From a virus: a stretch of DNA of 32,379 nt. Location of the stretch: positions 1 through 32,379 of the IMG/VR virus record IMGVR_UViG_3300027861_000012; one strand, 5' to 3'. The stretch's first letter is position 1, and each line of letters begins with the position of its first letter. Below are positions 14,955 to 23,519 of this stretch, piece after piece. Position numbers and translations under genes: made by a program. The notes under the pieces are model-generated. The model had not been told where the DNA came from. It did no database searches and was given only the letters and a program-made list of their open reading frames with translations.

Positions 14955-15388
14955 TCTTCCTCCCAAGGGAAGACCAACCATGCCATTGGTTTGACTTCGT
15001 TGTAATATGCCTTGGGTGCCCCTGGACTATGATAAAGCACAGCGACCTTGTTTCCTTGTAGCCCGAAATGTTTGTCGAAGAGATCAAGTGTCTTGCCCTC
15101 ATCCACAAGGTCGTCTATAACGAGATTTCCTGTAGCCTGTGTCAATTCCCCTTCAATAATCGGTTCTTCGCGCTTCTGCTCGCCGTCGTACCGACTGATA
15201 CGAACCGACTCATGTGGCACATTGAAGAAGTTAGCGACTGCCTGACCAACGTACTTCCCGCCGTTTGCAATGCTTACGACACGATCAAATTTCCATTCCA
15301 TGAACGCGATCTTGATGCACAAGGAACGAATCTTGGCATCAACTTCTTCCCATGAAAGATGTAGCTTCTCGGGGGCGATGACTTTCAT
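14951..15388 (-). CDS. Purine-type phosphoribosyltransferase (145 aa)
   Basis: The PRPP-binding motif NLVIDDLVDEGKTLD (88-102) is the hallmark of type I phosphoribosyltransferases. The final AWLVFPWEEE resembles the C-terminal signature of xanthine/guanine or hypoxanthine enzymes. The substrate is therefore probably a purine base, turned into a nucleotide with PRPP. RVVSIANGGKYVGQ (36-49) is the usual PPi-loop region. Together with GMP reductase it suggests a phage-encoded purine salvage route. AAGGAACTCAG precedes the ATG. Confidence 0.88.
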   Translation of the reverse strand: MKVIAPEKLHLSWEEVDAKIRSLCIKIAFMEWKFDRVVSIANGGKYVGQAVANFFNVPHESVRISRYDGEQKREEPIIEGELTQATGNLVIDDLVDEGKTLDLFDKHFGLQGNKVAVLYHSPGAPKAYYNEVKPMAWLVFPWEEE

Positions 15389-15397
15389 CTGAGTTCC

Positions 15398-15628
15398 TTA
15401 CAGGGTTATGATCAACCAAATCAAACCAAACACCACGGCCACACACATTGCAGCGATGCGTCCACGCTTTACGTCCTGAGCATCCTGAAGCTCACAAGCC
15501 TGTATGATGCTCTTGCAACCCCACTTCGGATGCCATACAGCTTGAGTAACGGAACTCTTCTCCCAGCCCGCTGCTTCGAGATCGTCCCATCGTTCATCCC
15601 AGCATCGTTGTATGATAGCGGTTTTCAT
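15398..15628 (-). CDS. Small tail-anchored hypothetical protein (76 aa)
   Basis: A Trp-rich soluble part (CWDERWDDLEAAGWEKSSV) is followed by a C-terminal membrane helix (AAMCVAVVFGLIWLIITL, 59-76). The start overlaps the ligase stop as ATGA. Function unknown. Confidence 0.6.
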   Translation of the reverse strand: MKTAIIQRCWDERWDDLEAAGWEKSSVTQAVWHPKWGCKSIIQACELQDAQDVKRGRIAAMCVAVVFGLIWLIITL

Positions 15629-16734
15629 TCAACTGGCCTCTTGCGAAAGTATCTGGCTTCCTTCGGGATGCCGTCATCCGAGAGTTCACGATACTTGAAG
15701 GTGATGATGTCACCACGCTTGAAATCTTTTCCGTCAAAGTCTTCAGGCATCAGTTCACCGGGATGCTCGGCGGCATAGTTGGTTTGGGCATCCGTAGAAA
15801 ACAATCGTTCATGGTGCTTGAATCCACCACAACTGACTTTGAATTCCTTATCTCCCCACTGGACAAACATGGCACCAAACTTACCCAACATCTGACCCGT
15901 TTTCCCTTGTTCACCTGAAGTGAATCGGATGATCTTACCCTCAGCGTCATCAAAGGGTTTGTACTTCAAAACTGCTTTGCATCGTTTTGGAATCCAACTT
16001 GCCAGCGGGTCACGAAGAACAATGCCTTCCCCACCGGCATCCAAAATCTTCGTCAGTCTTTCTTCAACTTGAGCTTTGGCTTCATCCTCATCCATACTCA
16101 GACGAATTTGTCGGTGGAGAAAAACAAGCTGACCGTCAGATGAAATGTTCTCACGTAACATCGCCAACTCGTTATCAAAGCTTGCCTGATTGGGCAGATA
16201 CTGATAATCGACTCTCGCCCGTTCCGGTAAGGCTTGAAACCAACCCACAATACGCCGTAACACAATCGTCTCATGCATGTTGCTGTTTTTGATTTCCCCG
16301 TCACGAAATACCGACTCAAATGGTGGCGCGCTGAACACACAGTATTGAATCTGTTCCCAGCGATCATCCGCTGTGTCACCAGCACAGATGGAACGACAAA
16401 GCTGGAAGTTTCCACGACCTGCCCATAGCTCACCGTCCAATGGCATACATGGAAGTTTGTTGAGAAACCAGTCCGGAGCCATAATTGGATTACCGTACCG
16501 TGACCACAGTCCAGTAGCTATGGGTTTGATCTTTGCCTTCATGCCACCCTTCTTTGGGTGCGTAATCCCAGCCCATGGCACATCAATAGTCTTGCAACCA
16601 CGACTCAGACCACCATCCCAAAAGCATCGCGTCCCATCCAGTTTCTCAGACAGATAGTACCCGGCAATCTTGCTTTTTTCGGGGTTGTATTTATGGGCCT
16701 GCGTCAAAAATTCGCGGCGGTTTGAGTTCTTCAC
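15625..16734 (-). CDS. ATP-dependent DNA ligase
   Basis: The nucleotidyltransferase motifs are all present: SEKLDGTR (motif I; Lys31 takes AMP), LDGELWAGRGNFQ (motif III, 99-111), GGEGIVLRD (motif IV, 234-242) and KAVLKYKP (motif V, 253-260). The region after 260 is an OB-type domain ending RYFRKRPVE. At 369 residues it has the compact size of phage and DNA-repair ligases. It seals nicks during replication or repair. The start is a GTG at 16734 overlapping the previous stop (GTGA), so the true first residue is Met from GTG. The polymerase and nuclease genes lie upstream. Confidence 0.93.
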   Translation of the reverse strand: MKNSNRREFLTQAHKYNPEKSKIAGYYLSEKLDGTRCFWDGGLSRGCKTIDVPWAGITHPKKGGMKAKIKPIATGLWSRYGNPIMAPDWFLNKLPCMPLDGELWAGRGNFQLCRSICAGDTADDRWEQIQYCVFSAPPFESVFRDGEIKNSNMHETIVLRRIVGWFQALPERARVDYQYLPNQASFDNELAMLRENISSDGQLVFLHRQIRLSMDEDEAKAQVEERLTKILDAGGEGIVLRDPLASWIPKRCKAVLKYKPFDDAEGKIIRFTSGEQGKTGQMLGKFGAMFVQWGDKEFKVSCGGFKHHERLFSTDAQTNYAAEHPGELMPEDFDGKDFKRGDIITFKYRELSDDGIPKEARYFRKRPVE

Positions 16735-17243
16735 AATTCAAGTTCCTTGTCAGTTCTGTATCCTAGTGCTAATTCAACCCATTCACGAGTTTCCGGGTGG
16801 AGATACAATATCTCGCGGTTACGTTTGTACCAGTCTATGACGTTCCCCTTTTGCACCCTAGCCGCCCCCATCCAGTCAGCAGCCATTTCTCGCCGGGCAC
16901 CGTCTGACATCGGGAGTGCTGTCGAGCGACCATTTGGGTGACAGACAGTCCACCATTGCCAATGATGATTGTTACGCCGCTGATGCTTGAGCCAAGCCAT
17001 ATCAAAGGCTGCATCACCGGTCTTGGATGGTTTGCCCTTCTTCGGGTCATAGGTATCTTTGATGATGTAGAAATACCGCACATACGGGAACCACTCGTCA
17101 GGCAGGAACTTGCTCCAATCATGGAACAAGCCCCGGATTGGAATATCCAACCGCACGGACTCAAGAAACACATACCATTTGTGTCTTATGAGGTACCAAG
17201 CATAGTACCAGTGTGCCAGTGGATTCAAGTAACGCCACATCAT
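16731..17243 (-). CDS. DUF5662-family phage protein (170 aa)
   Basis: The pattern IRHKWYVFLESVRLDIPIRG, LFHDWSKFLPDEWFPY and NHHWQWW matches DUF5662, a family of catalytically plausible but uncharacterised proteins widespread in phages. The HD-like HDWSKF and NHHW residues could bind a metal. The ATG overlaps the previous stop (ATGA). Confidence 0.8.
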   Translation of the reverse strand: MMWRYLNPLAHWYYAWYLIRHKWYVFLESVRLDIPIRGLFHDWSKFLPDEWFPYVRYFYIIKDTYDPKKGKPSKTGDAAFDMAWLKHQRRNNHHWQWWTVCHPNGRSTALPMSDGARREMAADWMGAARVQKGNVIDWYKRNREILYLHPETREWVELALGYRTDKELEL

Positions 17244-18205
17244 GCAACCTTTTTACCCTGGTTGAAGAACCGACTGGTACGCTTCCGTTGATGATAGCGA
17301 CCAGCGACTTCGTCCATGACATCAATGGTGCTGCCAAGCCAGCTATCAGGACCGAGTTCCCCCAGTCCGTCATCGTCATCACATGGAACAATGATGGTAG
17401 GCACACCCTCAGCATCGGGCGGTGTGGGTGTACTGAGAACGTCATCTACATTCTCGTACAGCCACAAATGGCTAGAGAGCAAATTGATGACAGCCTGAGC
17501 GTCCTCAAGGTCCCACTCCAGATTGGTAATCTTGTCATTGAGCCGATAGACTACACCACGGGCCTCATGCACGGTAGACCACAGGTAATCAATCTCAGCT
17601 TGTTTGTTGCTAATAGCCTCTGTTTGGTCAGAAACAAGCTGCACTTGATTCTCAAACTGGTAGGTCAGACGCTTCACTTCTTCTTTGAGACCCTTAGCTA
17701 GCGTCACCATTTCAGCAAGCGACTTTTCAGCGGCTGTGGCACGTTCCCCCTCGGCAATGGCAAAGGTTCCAAACCGTTCGGCTGCCAAGATGACTTCCTC
17801 ACGATTAAACTGGGCTTCTTCAGCAATACGAAGCTGTTCATCCATTGCCGTCTGGTAATCCGCCATTAGTTGCTCTGATTTCTGTTCATACTGCATCTTG
17901 AGTTCCACCCAGGCAGTTTCCAGTTCAACAGCCCTGGCCTTATTGGAATCAATCACTGCCAGGATGCGTTCCTCATCGAGAGCTTTGACAGCCTCAATAC
18001 GGGCCGTCTCGCGTTGGTTGAAGTTGTAGCCGTCGATCATCTCTTGCTGCCATGTGTCAGCTACATAACGATCATAGCACATCACTGCAAGCAGTGTGAA
18101 CACTAGACCCAACCAGAAAGCATTCCAACCTGATCCACGCAGGGGCCTCGAAATCACGTCACCGCATGTTTTTTTGACCGCAATGTCAACATCACCGATG
18201 TCCAT
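17240..18205 (-). CDS. Membrane-anchored coiled-coil protein (321 aa)
   Basis: The start at 18205 has GAGGAG upstream; an in-frame GTG at 18229 lies before that site. A short cytoplasmic N-terminus precedes one membrane helix (28-46). Then comes about 200 residues of Glu/Gln/Lys-rich heptads (coiled coil, about 58-255) and an acidic tail with CDDDDGLG. This topology would place a long rod against one side of the membrane. Possible roles include a membrane-tethered scaffold, superinfection exclusion or host-membrane remodelling, none shown by sequence. Confidence 0.7.
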   Translation of the reverse strand: MDIGDVDIAVKKTCGDVISRPLRGSGWNAFWLGLVFTLLAVMCYDRYVADTWQQEMIDGYNFNQRETARIEAVKALDEERILAVIDSNKARAVELETAWVELKMQYEQKSEQLMADYQTAMDEQLRIAEEAQFNREEVILAAERFGTFAIAEGERATAAEKSLAEMVTLAKGLKEEVKRLTYQFENQVQLVSDQTEAISNKQAEIDYLWSTVHEARGVVYRLNDKITNLEWDLEDAQAVINLLSSHLWLYENVDDVLSTPTPPDAEGVPTIIVPCDDDDGLGELGPDSWLGSTIDVMDEVAGRYHQRKRTSRFFNQGKKVA

Positions 18206-18229
18206 AACAAATCTCCTCAAGGGGTACAC

Positions 18230-18895
18230 TTATCGAATACGATGTGATGGCACATCGAGACGGGCTTCAGCTAGCATGAAACGAGAATAAATATCCTGGA
18301 GCAGAAGATAGACTGTAGACGGAGCCATGCTTAACAGTGCTCCAATGTCCTCGTAGGAGCACCCCTCTTCACGCATTCGCATAATGGTGTGCTCTTCGAC
18401 TGTCGCCGGGATGGAGTCCAGAAAATCACGTACTGCCAGCATATCGTTATCAGTCTCAAAGTAAGCACCTTCGGGACACGGTATGCTATGGAATTTTACC
18501 ACACCACTGTCCCCTCCCAGTTGGAATTGTTTCCTCTGTGTCTTTGCTGACCCTAGACTATGTTGCTTTGTGGCCCAATCGCCAATAGCATGAAAAGCAC
18601 AAACTCGGAGAAAAGCCGAGATGTTGTCATGCTTTTGCATAGCGGTACCGGCGGCGATTTCGTGGACTTTCTGTGTAATAATCATGATGCCTTCAGAAAT
18701 CATGTCATCATACAGATATGCTGCTGACCAGGTGGCAGCATAGTAACCTGCGATCTCTTTAGCAAGCGACCAGTGGGCAAGAATCATTTTGTTAATGGCT
18801 GACTTGTCACCCGCCCGTACCAGTGGTAACAAGGTATCAATATCGTCAGGCGACAAACGAGCAGAATCAATTTCTTGTAGTGTGGTATCAAACAT
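18230..18895 (-). CDS. RNA polymerase sigma factor, sigma-70 family
   Basis: The protein has 221 residues from ATG at 18895 (GGAG upstream; longer frames to 18973 are not needed). Region 2 (about 25-112) includes VRAGDKSAINKMILAHWSLA, DDMISEGIMIITQKV and FLRVCAFHAIGDWATK, the core-binding and -10 part. Region 4 (about 155-208) has SIPATVEEHTIMRMREEGCS and a helix-turn-helix YEDIGALLSMAPSTVYLLLQ for -35 binding. Regions 1.1 and 3 are absent, as in small or ECF-like sigma factors. It probably redirects host polymerase to late phage promoters. Confidence 0.88.
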   Translation of the reverse strand: MFDTTLQEIDSARLSPDDIDTLLPLVRAGDKSAINKMILAHWSLAKEIAGYYAATWSAAYLYDDMISEGIMIITQKVHEIAAGTAMQKHDNISAFLRVCAFHAIGDWATKQHSLGSAKTQRKQFQLGGDSGVVKFHSIPCPEGAYFETDNDMLAVRDFLDSIPATVEEHTIMRMREEGCSYEDIGALLSMAPSTVYLLLQDIYSRFMLAEARLDVPSHRIR

Positions 18896-18908
18896 GGTAG
18901 TTACTCCG

Positions 18909-19394
18909 TTAGTTAGCTGGTGTGATCCACCAAAAACAATCCACTCGAAAACCCGATGTCTCCAAATCCTCACCAGAAAACGCTGAGCCCATCAGACCGG
19001 CAGGGTCAAAGAAATACGAACCATTCCAAGCCATGGCATGACCATTACCAACGTGGTTGATTCCAATCACGACACCCCTTTTGCCCTTCATGATATTCAG
19101 AACGCGCTGTCTGCGTTGATCTTCTGTAAGACCCATGGTGACCAGGTAGGATTCGTTATCCGCATTGGTGCTGATGATGTTGACTTCAAACGGTGTGCAT
19201 GTGTAGCCATAGGCGGCTAGAATGATGATGCATTCGTGTGGGTTGAATCCTGCACTCTGGCCGTTCTTAAAAACCATTTCGCTACCGTCATGACGCAATA
19301 TCCCAAATATCTTTCTCACTGGGAGTTCAAGTACCATTGCAAATGCTGCTGCGACACAAGAGTATTTATTCGGACTAGCTTGAAGTTTCATCAT
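18909..19394 (-). CDS. Papain-like/C39-like cysteine-peptidase-fold protein (161 aa)
   Basis: A Cys-His-Asp arrangement fits the C39/papain fold: KYSCVAAAFAMVLEL (Cys13 at the head of a helix), GNGHAMAW (His119) and FFDPAG (Asp130). This is seen directly; the peptidase call is inference, and some members use the fold for other chemistry. There is no signal peptide, so it would act in the cytoplasm, for example on a host or phage protein. The TGATG start overlaps the nuclease stop by one base. Confidence 0.6.
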   Translation of the reverse strand: MMKLQASPNKYSCVAAAFAMVLELPVRKIFGILRHDGSEMVFKNGQSAGFNPHECIIILAAYGYTCTPFEVNIISTNADNESYLVTMGLTEDQRRQRVLNIMKGKRGVVIGINHVGNGHAMAWNGSYFFDPAGLMGSAFSGEDLETSGFRVDCFWWITPAN

Positions 19395-19804
19395 CAGTCT
19401 TCTACTGTAGGAGTGATCGTCATCTCGTCGATGATTTCGTTCAGTTCGGCCATCTCGTCGTCCCACGCTGGGTTCCAATAGTCCCGCATGTTTGGCGGTT
19501 GAAACAGACGGTCATATTGCTCCACGGTGGCCGCAGTGATGATCCAAATTCCAACACCATGTTTCTCCCAAAGAGGCCACTTACGACGTTGGGCTTTTGT
19601 GAACACATAGTGCCCTTCAACCTTGACATCAATCCAGCGGTCACCATACTTTTTGTGCGCCACATACAAGTCAGGAATACCACGTTGAAACATATTTCCA
19701 ACCATACGTTCAACCAACCACTGGCGTGCCTCAAGGAAGTCAACCAGGTCGCGTTGAATATAGTATTCAGGTCCATGGGAAATATGCTTGCGAGGTTTCT
19801 TCAT
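19394..19804 (-). CDS. VRR-NUC-like PD-(D/E)XK nuclease (136 aa)
   Basis: Residues about 12-92 follow the small VRR-NUC pattern: EYYIQRDLVDFLEARQW, RGIPDLYVAH (Asp45) and RWIDVKVEGHY with Asp59 and Lys61. The usual second acid, Glu, is Asp here. Such domains cut branched or flapped DNA, and phage examples are thought to resolve junctions. The acidic C-terminal tail is unlike the core. It lies in the replication region, between the polymerase and the sigma factor. Confidence 0.78.
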   Translation of the reverse strand: MKKPRKHISHGPEYYIQRDLVDFLEARQWLVERMVGNMFQRGIPDLYVAHKKYGDRWIDVKVEGHYVFTKAQRRKWPLWEKHGVGIWIITAATVEQYDRLFQPPNMRDYWNPAWDDEMAELNEIIDEMTITPTVED

Positions 19805-19974
19805 GCTTGAACTGGTACTTCCACACCTTCAATGACTTCCAAGGCAGAGAATAACCCTTTGATGGATTTTGTCCGCCAGTCTTTGATCTTGCGCTGGCAA
19901 GCCAAAGCACGAATCTGTGGTTCCGTGAGAGTACGGAACCAAATACAACGTCGAGTTGGGGTCTCAAGTGGCAT
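19801..19974 (-). CDS. Hypothetical small basic protein (57 aa)
   Basis: ATG at 19974 has GGAGACTGCTA upstream and lies inside the end of the polymerase gene (11-nt overlap). The stop overlaps the nuclease start as ATGA. Basic, helix-prone sequence (ALACQRKIKDWRTKSIKGL). No family recognised. Confidence 0.6.
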   Translation of the reverse strand: MPLETPTRRCIWFRTLTEPQIRALACQRKIKDWRTKSIKGLFSALEVIEGVEVPVQA

Positions 19975-22654
19975 TAGCAGTCTCCATTGGTGGCGGGACG
20001 TAGTTGTCGGGTTTCATAATGGATCGAAGATGTTTCTCTTCAGCACCAGTCATGTTGATCTTGATTATCGCCAGATGTTTTCCAAGTGTAACCTTCAGGG
20101 CTGTCTCGAAGTCTTGTGACTGTCGATGATAGACTGCCATGACTTCCTCATTATCTTGTTCCTTGGGTTTCTTTGGTTTCTTCACGTCATTCTCGGCGAG
20201 TTCACTCAGGGCAAGTTCCTTGGCTTTGTCTTTCAGATATTCATCATAGGTGGGCATCAACGCTAAGGGTCTAATGAGTTCGGTATCCGAGCCACCCTTC
20301 TTCTCTGCCCAGTTAGCCTGCACTTTGTTCCAAGTCATCCCGATCAATGAGACATGCTTCCGATAGGACTCAGTAACCTGGCGCACCGCAGCCGCCACAG
20401 GGTCTACGTAATCGGGATGGGTGACACACATAACTTCGTCATGGATATTCATCGGAGCCACCATTAGATCATGGATGCCCGTTGGCTGGAGGTCCCAGAT
20501 AGCTCGTTGAACATCCTTAGTGATCATGGCACCAGGGGATTGAATCAAGTGATTGGATGCAGCCCTGGTATTAGCAGCTTGAATCTGGAATGCTGCCCCA
20601 TATAGTGCTGAGGAAGCTGCCCCGCCTGCTGTTTGCACACCACGAGCCTCATTGCGTATCACATTCATTTTGACGTTACGCCATTCCTTTGGTACGCCTT
20701 GTGCCAACTTGAACAGTGCTTTGATGACTTCATTTTCGAGTGAGAAGTATCGACGGAACCCTAAGAATGTCTCACAGTAGTCATCCGGGTCTTTCCAGAC
20801 GACTTGTGTTCCTATACCCTTGGGTTGGGACATGGCGCAAAAAGACTCCTGCACTGCTTCGCGTGCTGTCTTGACACCTGGGAACCGTTTATCAAACCCG
20901 TTGAAAGCCGCTTCCCCGATATCAAGCGGGATGCCGCTGTTCTGATACAATGTGTTATGGTCGCCGCCGTACAGCATAGCAAAAATCGCCGACTTACCGG
21001 GACCATACATGTCCTCTTTGGTTCCATCCGATGCCAGGATGTCTTCATACGAGTTGCCTGGAAAAATCTCCATAGCAAACATCGCGTGAATCTTTCGGCC
21101 TTCTAACAAAACCTGATGCAGTGCCGGGTCCTTGAATACAGCATCGGCAATTGTAACCTCGAATGAATCAAAGTCACCACCGCACAAGACGTTATCGCCC
21201 TCAGTGAGTGGGAACATACAACGTACTGCTTTGTCATGCTTGATACCTTGAGCATTAAGACCATCGCCGCCTGACATACGAGAACTCAATGTACCAATGA
21301 CTTTGAAACTGGCATGGAATCTACCAGCTTTCAAAAGCTTGGCATAAAGTTCGACTTCCTTAGCGGCAATCTTGGCGTCCAGAATCTCTTGAGCACGTAC
21401 CGCTGCTGGATGCAACCCGGCCTTGAGTGTTCCGGCACCGCCGCAGCACTCGCATGGTTGCTGTGTTTCCAGGTTGACACCCATACCCATACACATGAAA
21501 CAAGCTTCGCCCTCATCACATTTCATCTGGGCAACAATTTCTTTGAGTACCTTTTTCTTTGTGCTCTTATCCAACGGCACCGCTTGCACATCAGTCATCA
21601 CCGCACGAATATATTTGCGGACTGCGGAGGGCTTGTTGATATTCACAGGTGAGTGGGAGAGCACATTAGCAGCATTTGCCATCAGCTTACGGATACCTGG
21701 AATGTTGATCTTGAAACCACGCCAACGTACCACGGCCACCATGCACGCCAGTTCGCTGTCGTTATCGCCTGGTTCTGGTGAGTCAAAGTGGTAATAAAGA
21801 TCGCGGGTGTAGACAACATCATCTGTTGCGTATTCACGCGCCATCTCATGGTTGTGCCAATGATCAATGTGCCGTTGAATCAAAGCAGGCCAAGCGTATC
21901 CCTTGAGTGTCCCGTCCGGAGCATGAACTTCCCAACCCTTCTCGGCACTGGAGAGCGCTGATGCGTATGGAGCATAGCCAAGCTCAACGGGGCGGTACTT
22001 CTTATCAAGCTCGATGTCCGAGAAATGAGCCTTGGGTTTCTTCCCCAAGGCATACTCGGCTAGAAACTTCAAACCACCAGCAGGGTTGAACTTGAGAACG
22101 ACATCTTTGAGGCAGGGGTCTACCAGTCCAGACTTTTTGTCCATGACATCAAAGACCTTCCAACGTGGCCCTGATTTGTCCTTGGTCCTGGCAAACATGA
22201 TGTCATCAAACTTGACTCGATTTTCGAGTTCCAAGGCCATGGCATAAGCTAGTGGGGTGGGGACCCGCCGGATACGAATGTCCTTCCTTGACATCAGTTT
22301 TTGGTATGGCCCTCTGCGAGAATGCAAAAGAAGGTCACAGGCTGCTTTAGGCTTCAGGCCCTTTCCAAAGCAACCCTCTGACTCACGGGCAGCAATCTCT
22401 TCGATATGTTCCTCTGGAATCCAATCCTTTGGAAACAGAGAGAAAATGGTGTAGGTCTTGGCCAGTTGGAACCAGTCGAATACGAGATTGAATCCACAAA
22501 TCTCATTGTTGACAATGAATTCAATCAGTGCCAGAGTTTCATGGATGGGCCGCTTCCATACCTCATATAGGTGGATCGGGCCATCATCTTCGGCCCATTG
22601 GAGCAGCACCATTTGACCGTGCAGACCGCACGTCTCAGTATCGAAAAAGATCAT
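19964..22654 (-). CDS. DNA polymerase I-like (family A) with 3'-5' exonuclease-like domain and a DnaJ-type zinc insert
   Basis: The main phage replicative polymerase candidate, 896 residues. The N-terminus is a DnaQ-like exonuclease domain: FFDTETCGL (Asp5, Glu7), GFNLVFDW (Asp60) and YATDDVVY (Tyr275, Asp279). Polymerase motifs follow: A, GGDFDSFEV (Asp494, Glu499); B, GPGKSAIFAMLYGG (Lys554, Phe558, Tyr562); C, NIHDEVMC (His738, Asp739, Glu740). Phe at 558 is the position that sets ddNTP discrimination. Residues 379-408 hold two CxxCxGxG knuckles (CFMCMGMG, CECCGGAG), a DnaJ-like zinc finger inserted just before the palm, which is unusual. The C-terminal 100 residues are a charged extension. 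No Shine-Dalgarno sequence is visible upstream, but a consensus promoter is. Confidence 0.96.
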   Translation of the reverse strand: MIFFDTETCGLHGQMVLLQWAEDDGPIHLYEVWKRPIHETLALIEFIVNNEICGFNLVFDWFQLAKTYTIFSLFPKDWIPEEHIEEIAARESEGCFGKGLKPKAACDLLLHSRRGPYQKLMSRKDIRIRRVPTPLAYAMALELENRVKFDDIMFARTKDKSGPRWKVFDVMDKKSGLVDPCLKDVVLKFNPAGGLKFLAEYALGKKPKAHFSDIELDKKYRPVELGYAPYASALSSAEKGWEVHAPDGTLKGYAWPALIQRHIDHWHNHEMAREYATDDVVYTRDLYYHFDSPEPGDNDSELACMVAVVRWRGFKINIPGIRKLMANAANVLSHSPVNINKPSAVRKYIRAVMTDVQAVPLDKSTKKKVLKEIVAQMKCDEGEACFMCMGMGVNLETQQPCECCGGAGTLKAGLHPAAVRAQEILDAKIAAKEVELYAKLLKAGRFHASFKVIGTLSSRMSGGDGLNAQGIKHDKAVRCMFPLTEGDNVLCGGDFDSFEVTIADAVFKDPALHQVLLEGRKIHAMFAMEIFPGNSYEDILASDGTKEDMYGPGKSAIFAMLYGGDHNTLYQNSGIPLDIGEAAFNGFDKRFPGVKTAREAVQESFCAMSQPKGIGTQVVWKDPDDYCETFLGFRRYFSLENEVIKALFKLAQGVPKEWRNVKMNVIRNEARGVQTAGGAASSALYGAAFQIQAANTRAASNHLIQSPGAMITKDVQRAIWDLQPTGIHDLMVAPMNIHDEVMCVTHPDYVDPVAAAVRQVTESYRKHVSLIGMTWNKVQANWAEKKGGSDTELIRPLALMPTYDEYLKDKAKELALSELAENDVKKPKKPKEQDNEEVMAVYHRQSQDFETALKVTLGKHLAIIKINMTGAEEKHLRSIMKPDNYVPPPMETANAT

Positions 22655-22701
22655 TGGGAGCCAGTATAAGGGGATACAACTACTTCAACCGTTATATCTC
22701 T

Positions 22702-22730
22702 ATTATACCAAGCCACCAAAGGGGTGTCAA
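22702..22730 (-). promoter_or_regulatory. Consensus sigma-70 promoter for the DNA polymerase gene
   Basis: On the minus strand: TTGACA (22730-22725), a 17-nt spacer ending in TGG and TATAAT (22707-22702). Both hexamers match the sigma-70 consensus exactly. The -35 contains the stop codon of the ParB gene. A leader of about 40 nt would follow before the polymerase ATG at 22654. This implies early recognition by host RNA polymerase. Confidence 0.88.
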
Positions 22731-23518
22731 GGGGCTTTCCCAGAACGTCCAGACATGTCGGCTCGCAGTTCCTCTGTAGGGAGGGACTTAACCACCCATG
22801 CGAGGGCCCTAGCCGCTGTTACAGGGAAGGGGGCCGTCATTACGTCGGCAATCATCTCTTGGATCTCATGTTTACGGCGTAGCCCGAAACCCTGCTCTGC
22901 ACATTGGATAGAATGGACGGTCTCGCCCGCAGCTTTTCGTTCTTGGAGCACCTGAAAGAAATCATCTGGCCGGTTTTGCACGATGAACAATGTAATGTCA
23001 CTATACGTGACGGCACCCGCCGCAGCGGCCTGTTGTATGTCTTCCGGTAGCTTTAGAAGCTCCAGTCGTGCTTCAACCCACCGACGCCCACGATTCAACT
23101 TGGCCCGGATGTATGCTATCGTTTTGCCATTGAAAACCTGCCCGATTGCCAGCGCCTCCTCGTACAGATTCAAATCTTGGCGATCCAAGTTTTCAACGAG
23201 ATTCAACAAACGAGCCGCTTGCTCTGACAGCCCTTCGCGGATAAGGGCAGGAATTGCTCGCCAATGCAGGATATTAGCACAGGCGAGGAATCGACGATGA
23301 CCAGCAATGATGCGCCATCTGAATGGGGGGTCAATTCCCTTAGCCACGTCACATGCTGGTTGGACCACGATAGGTGATTCCAAACGCGAAGTATCGATGC
23401 TGTGAGCAAGATCATTCACAGTATTGAGGGGTATTGCCGACCGACAATTGAAATCGTTGTCCAGGTAGATTTCGTCTATCGGGATTTCGTAGACAGTATA
23501 GCCAAGAGCTTGTTGCAT
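22727..23518 (-). CDS. ParB/Spo0J-like nuclease-domain protein (263 aa)
   Basis: The start is ATG at 23518; the frame runs upstream to a GTG at 23551 with a Cys-rich extension, which is less likely. ParB box features are YEIPIDEIYLD (10-20), IAGHRRFLA (71-79; usual GERR/GHRR) and VENLDRQDLNLYEEALAI (108-125), followed by a helix-rich DNA-binding part. In bacteria ParB binds centromere sites and CTP to segregate DNA; phage versions also act as nucleases or transcription factors. No ParA partner is visible in the window. The stop codon is part of the polymerase promoter. Confidence 0.88.
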   Translation of the reverse strand: MQQALGYTVYEIPIDEIYLDNDFNCRSAIPLNTVNDLAHSIDTSRLESPIVVQPACDVAKGIDPPFRWRIIAGHRRFLACANILHWRAIPALIREGLSEQAARLLNLVENLDRQDLNLYEEALAIGQVFNGKTIAYIRAKLNRGRRWVEARLELLKLPEDIQQAAAAGAVTYSDITLFIVQNRPDDFFQVLQERKAAGETVHSIQCAEQGFGLRRKHEIQEMIADVMTAPFPVTAARALAWVVKSLPTEELRADMSGRSGKAP

Positions 23519-23519
23519 G

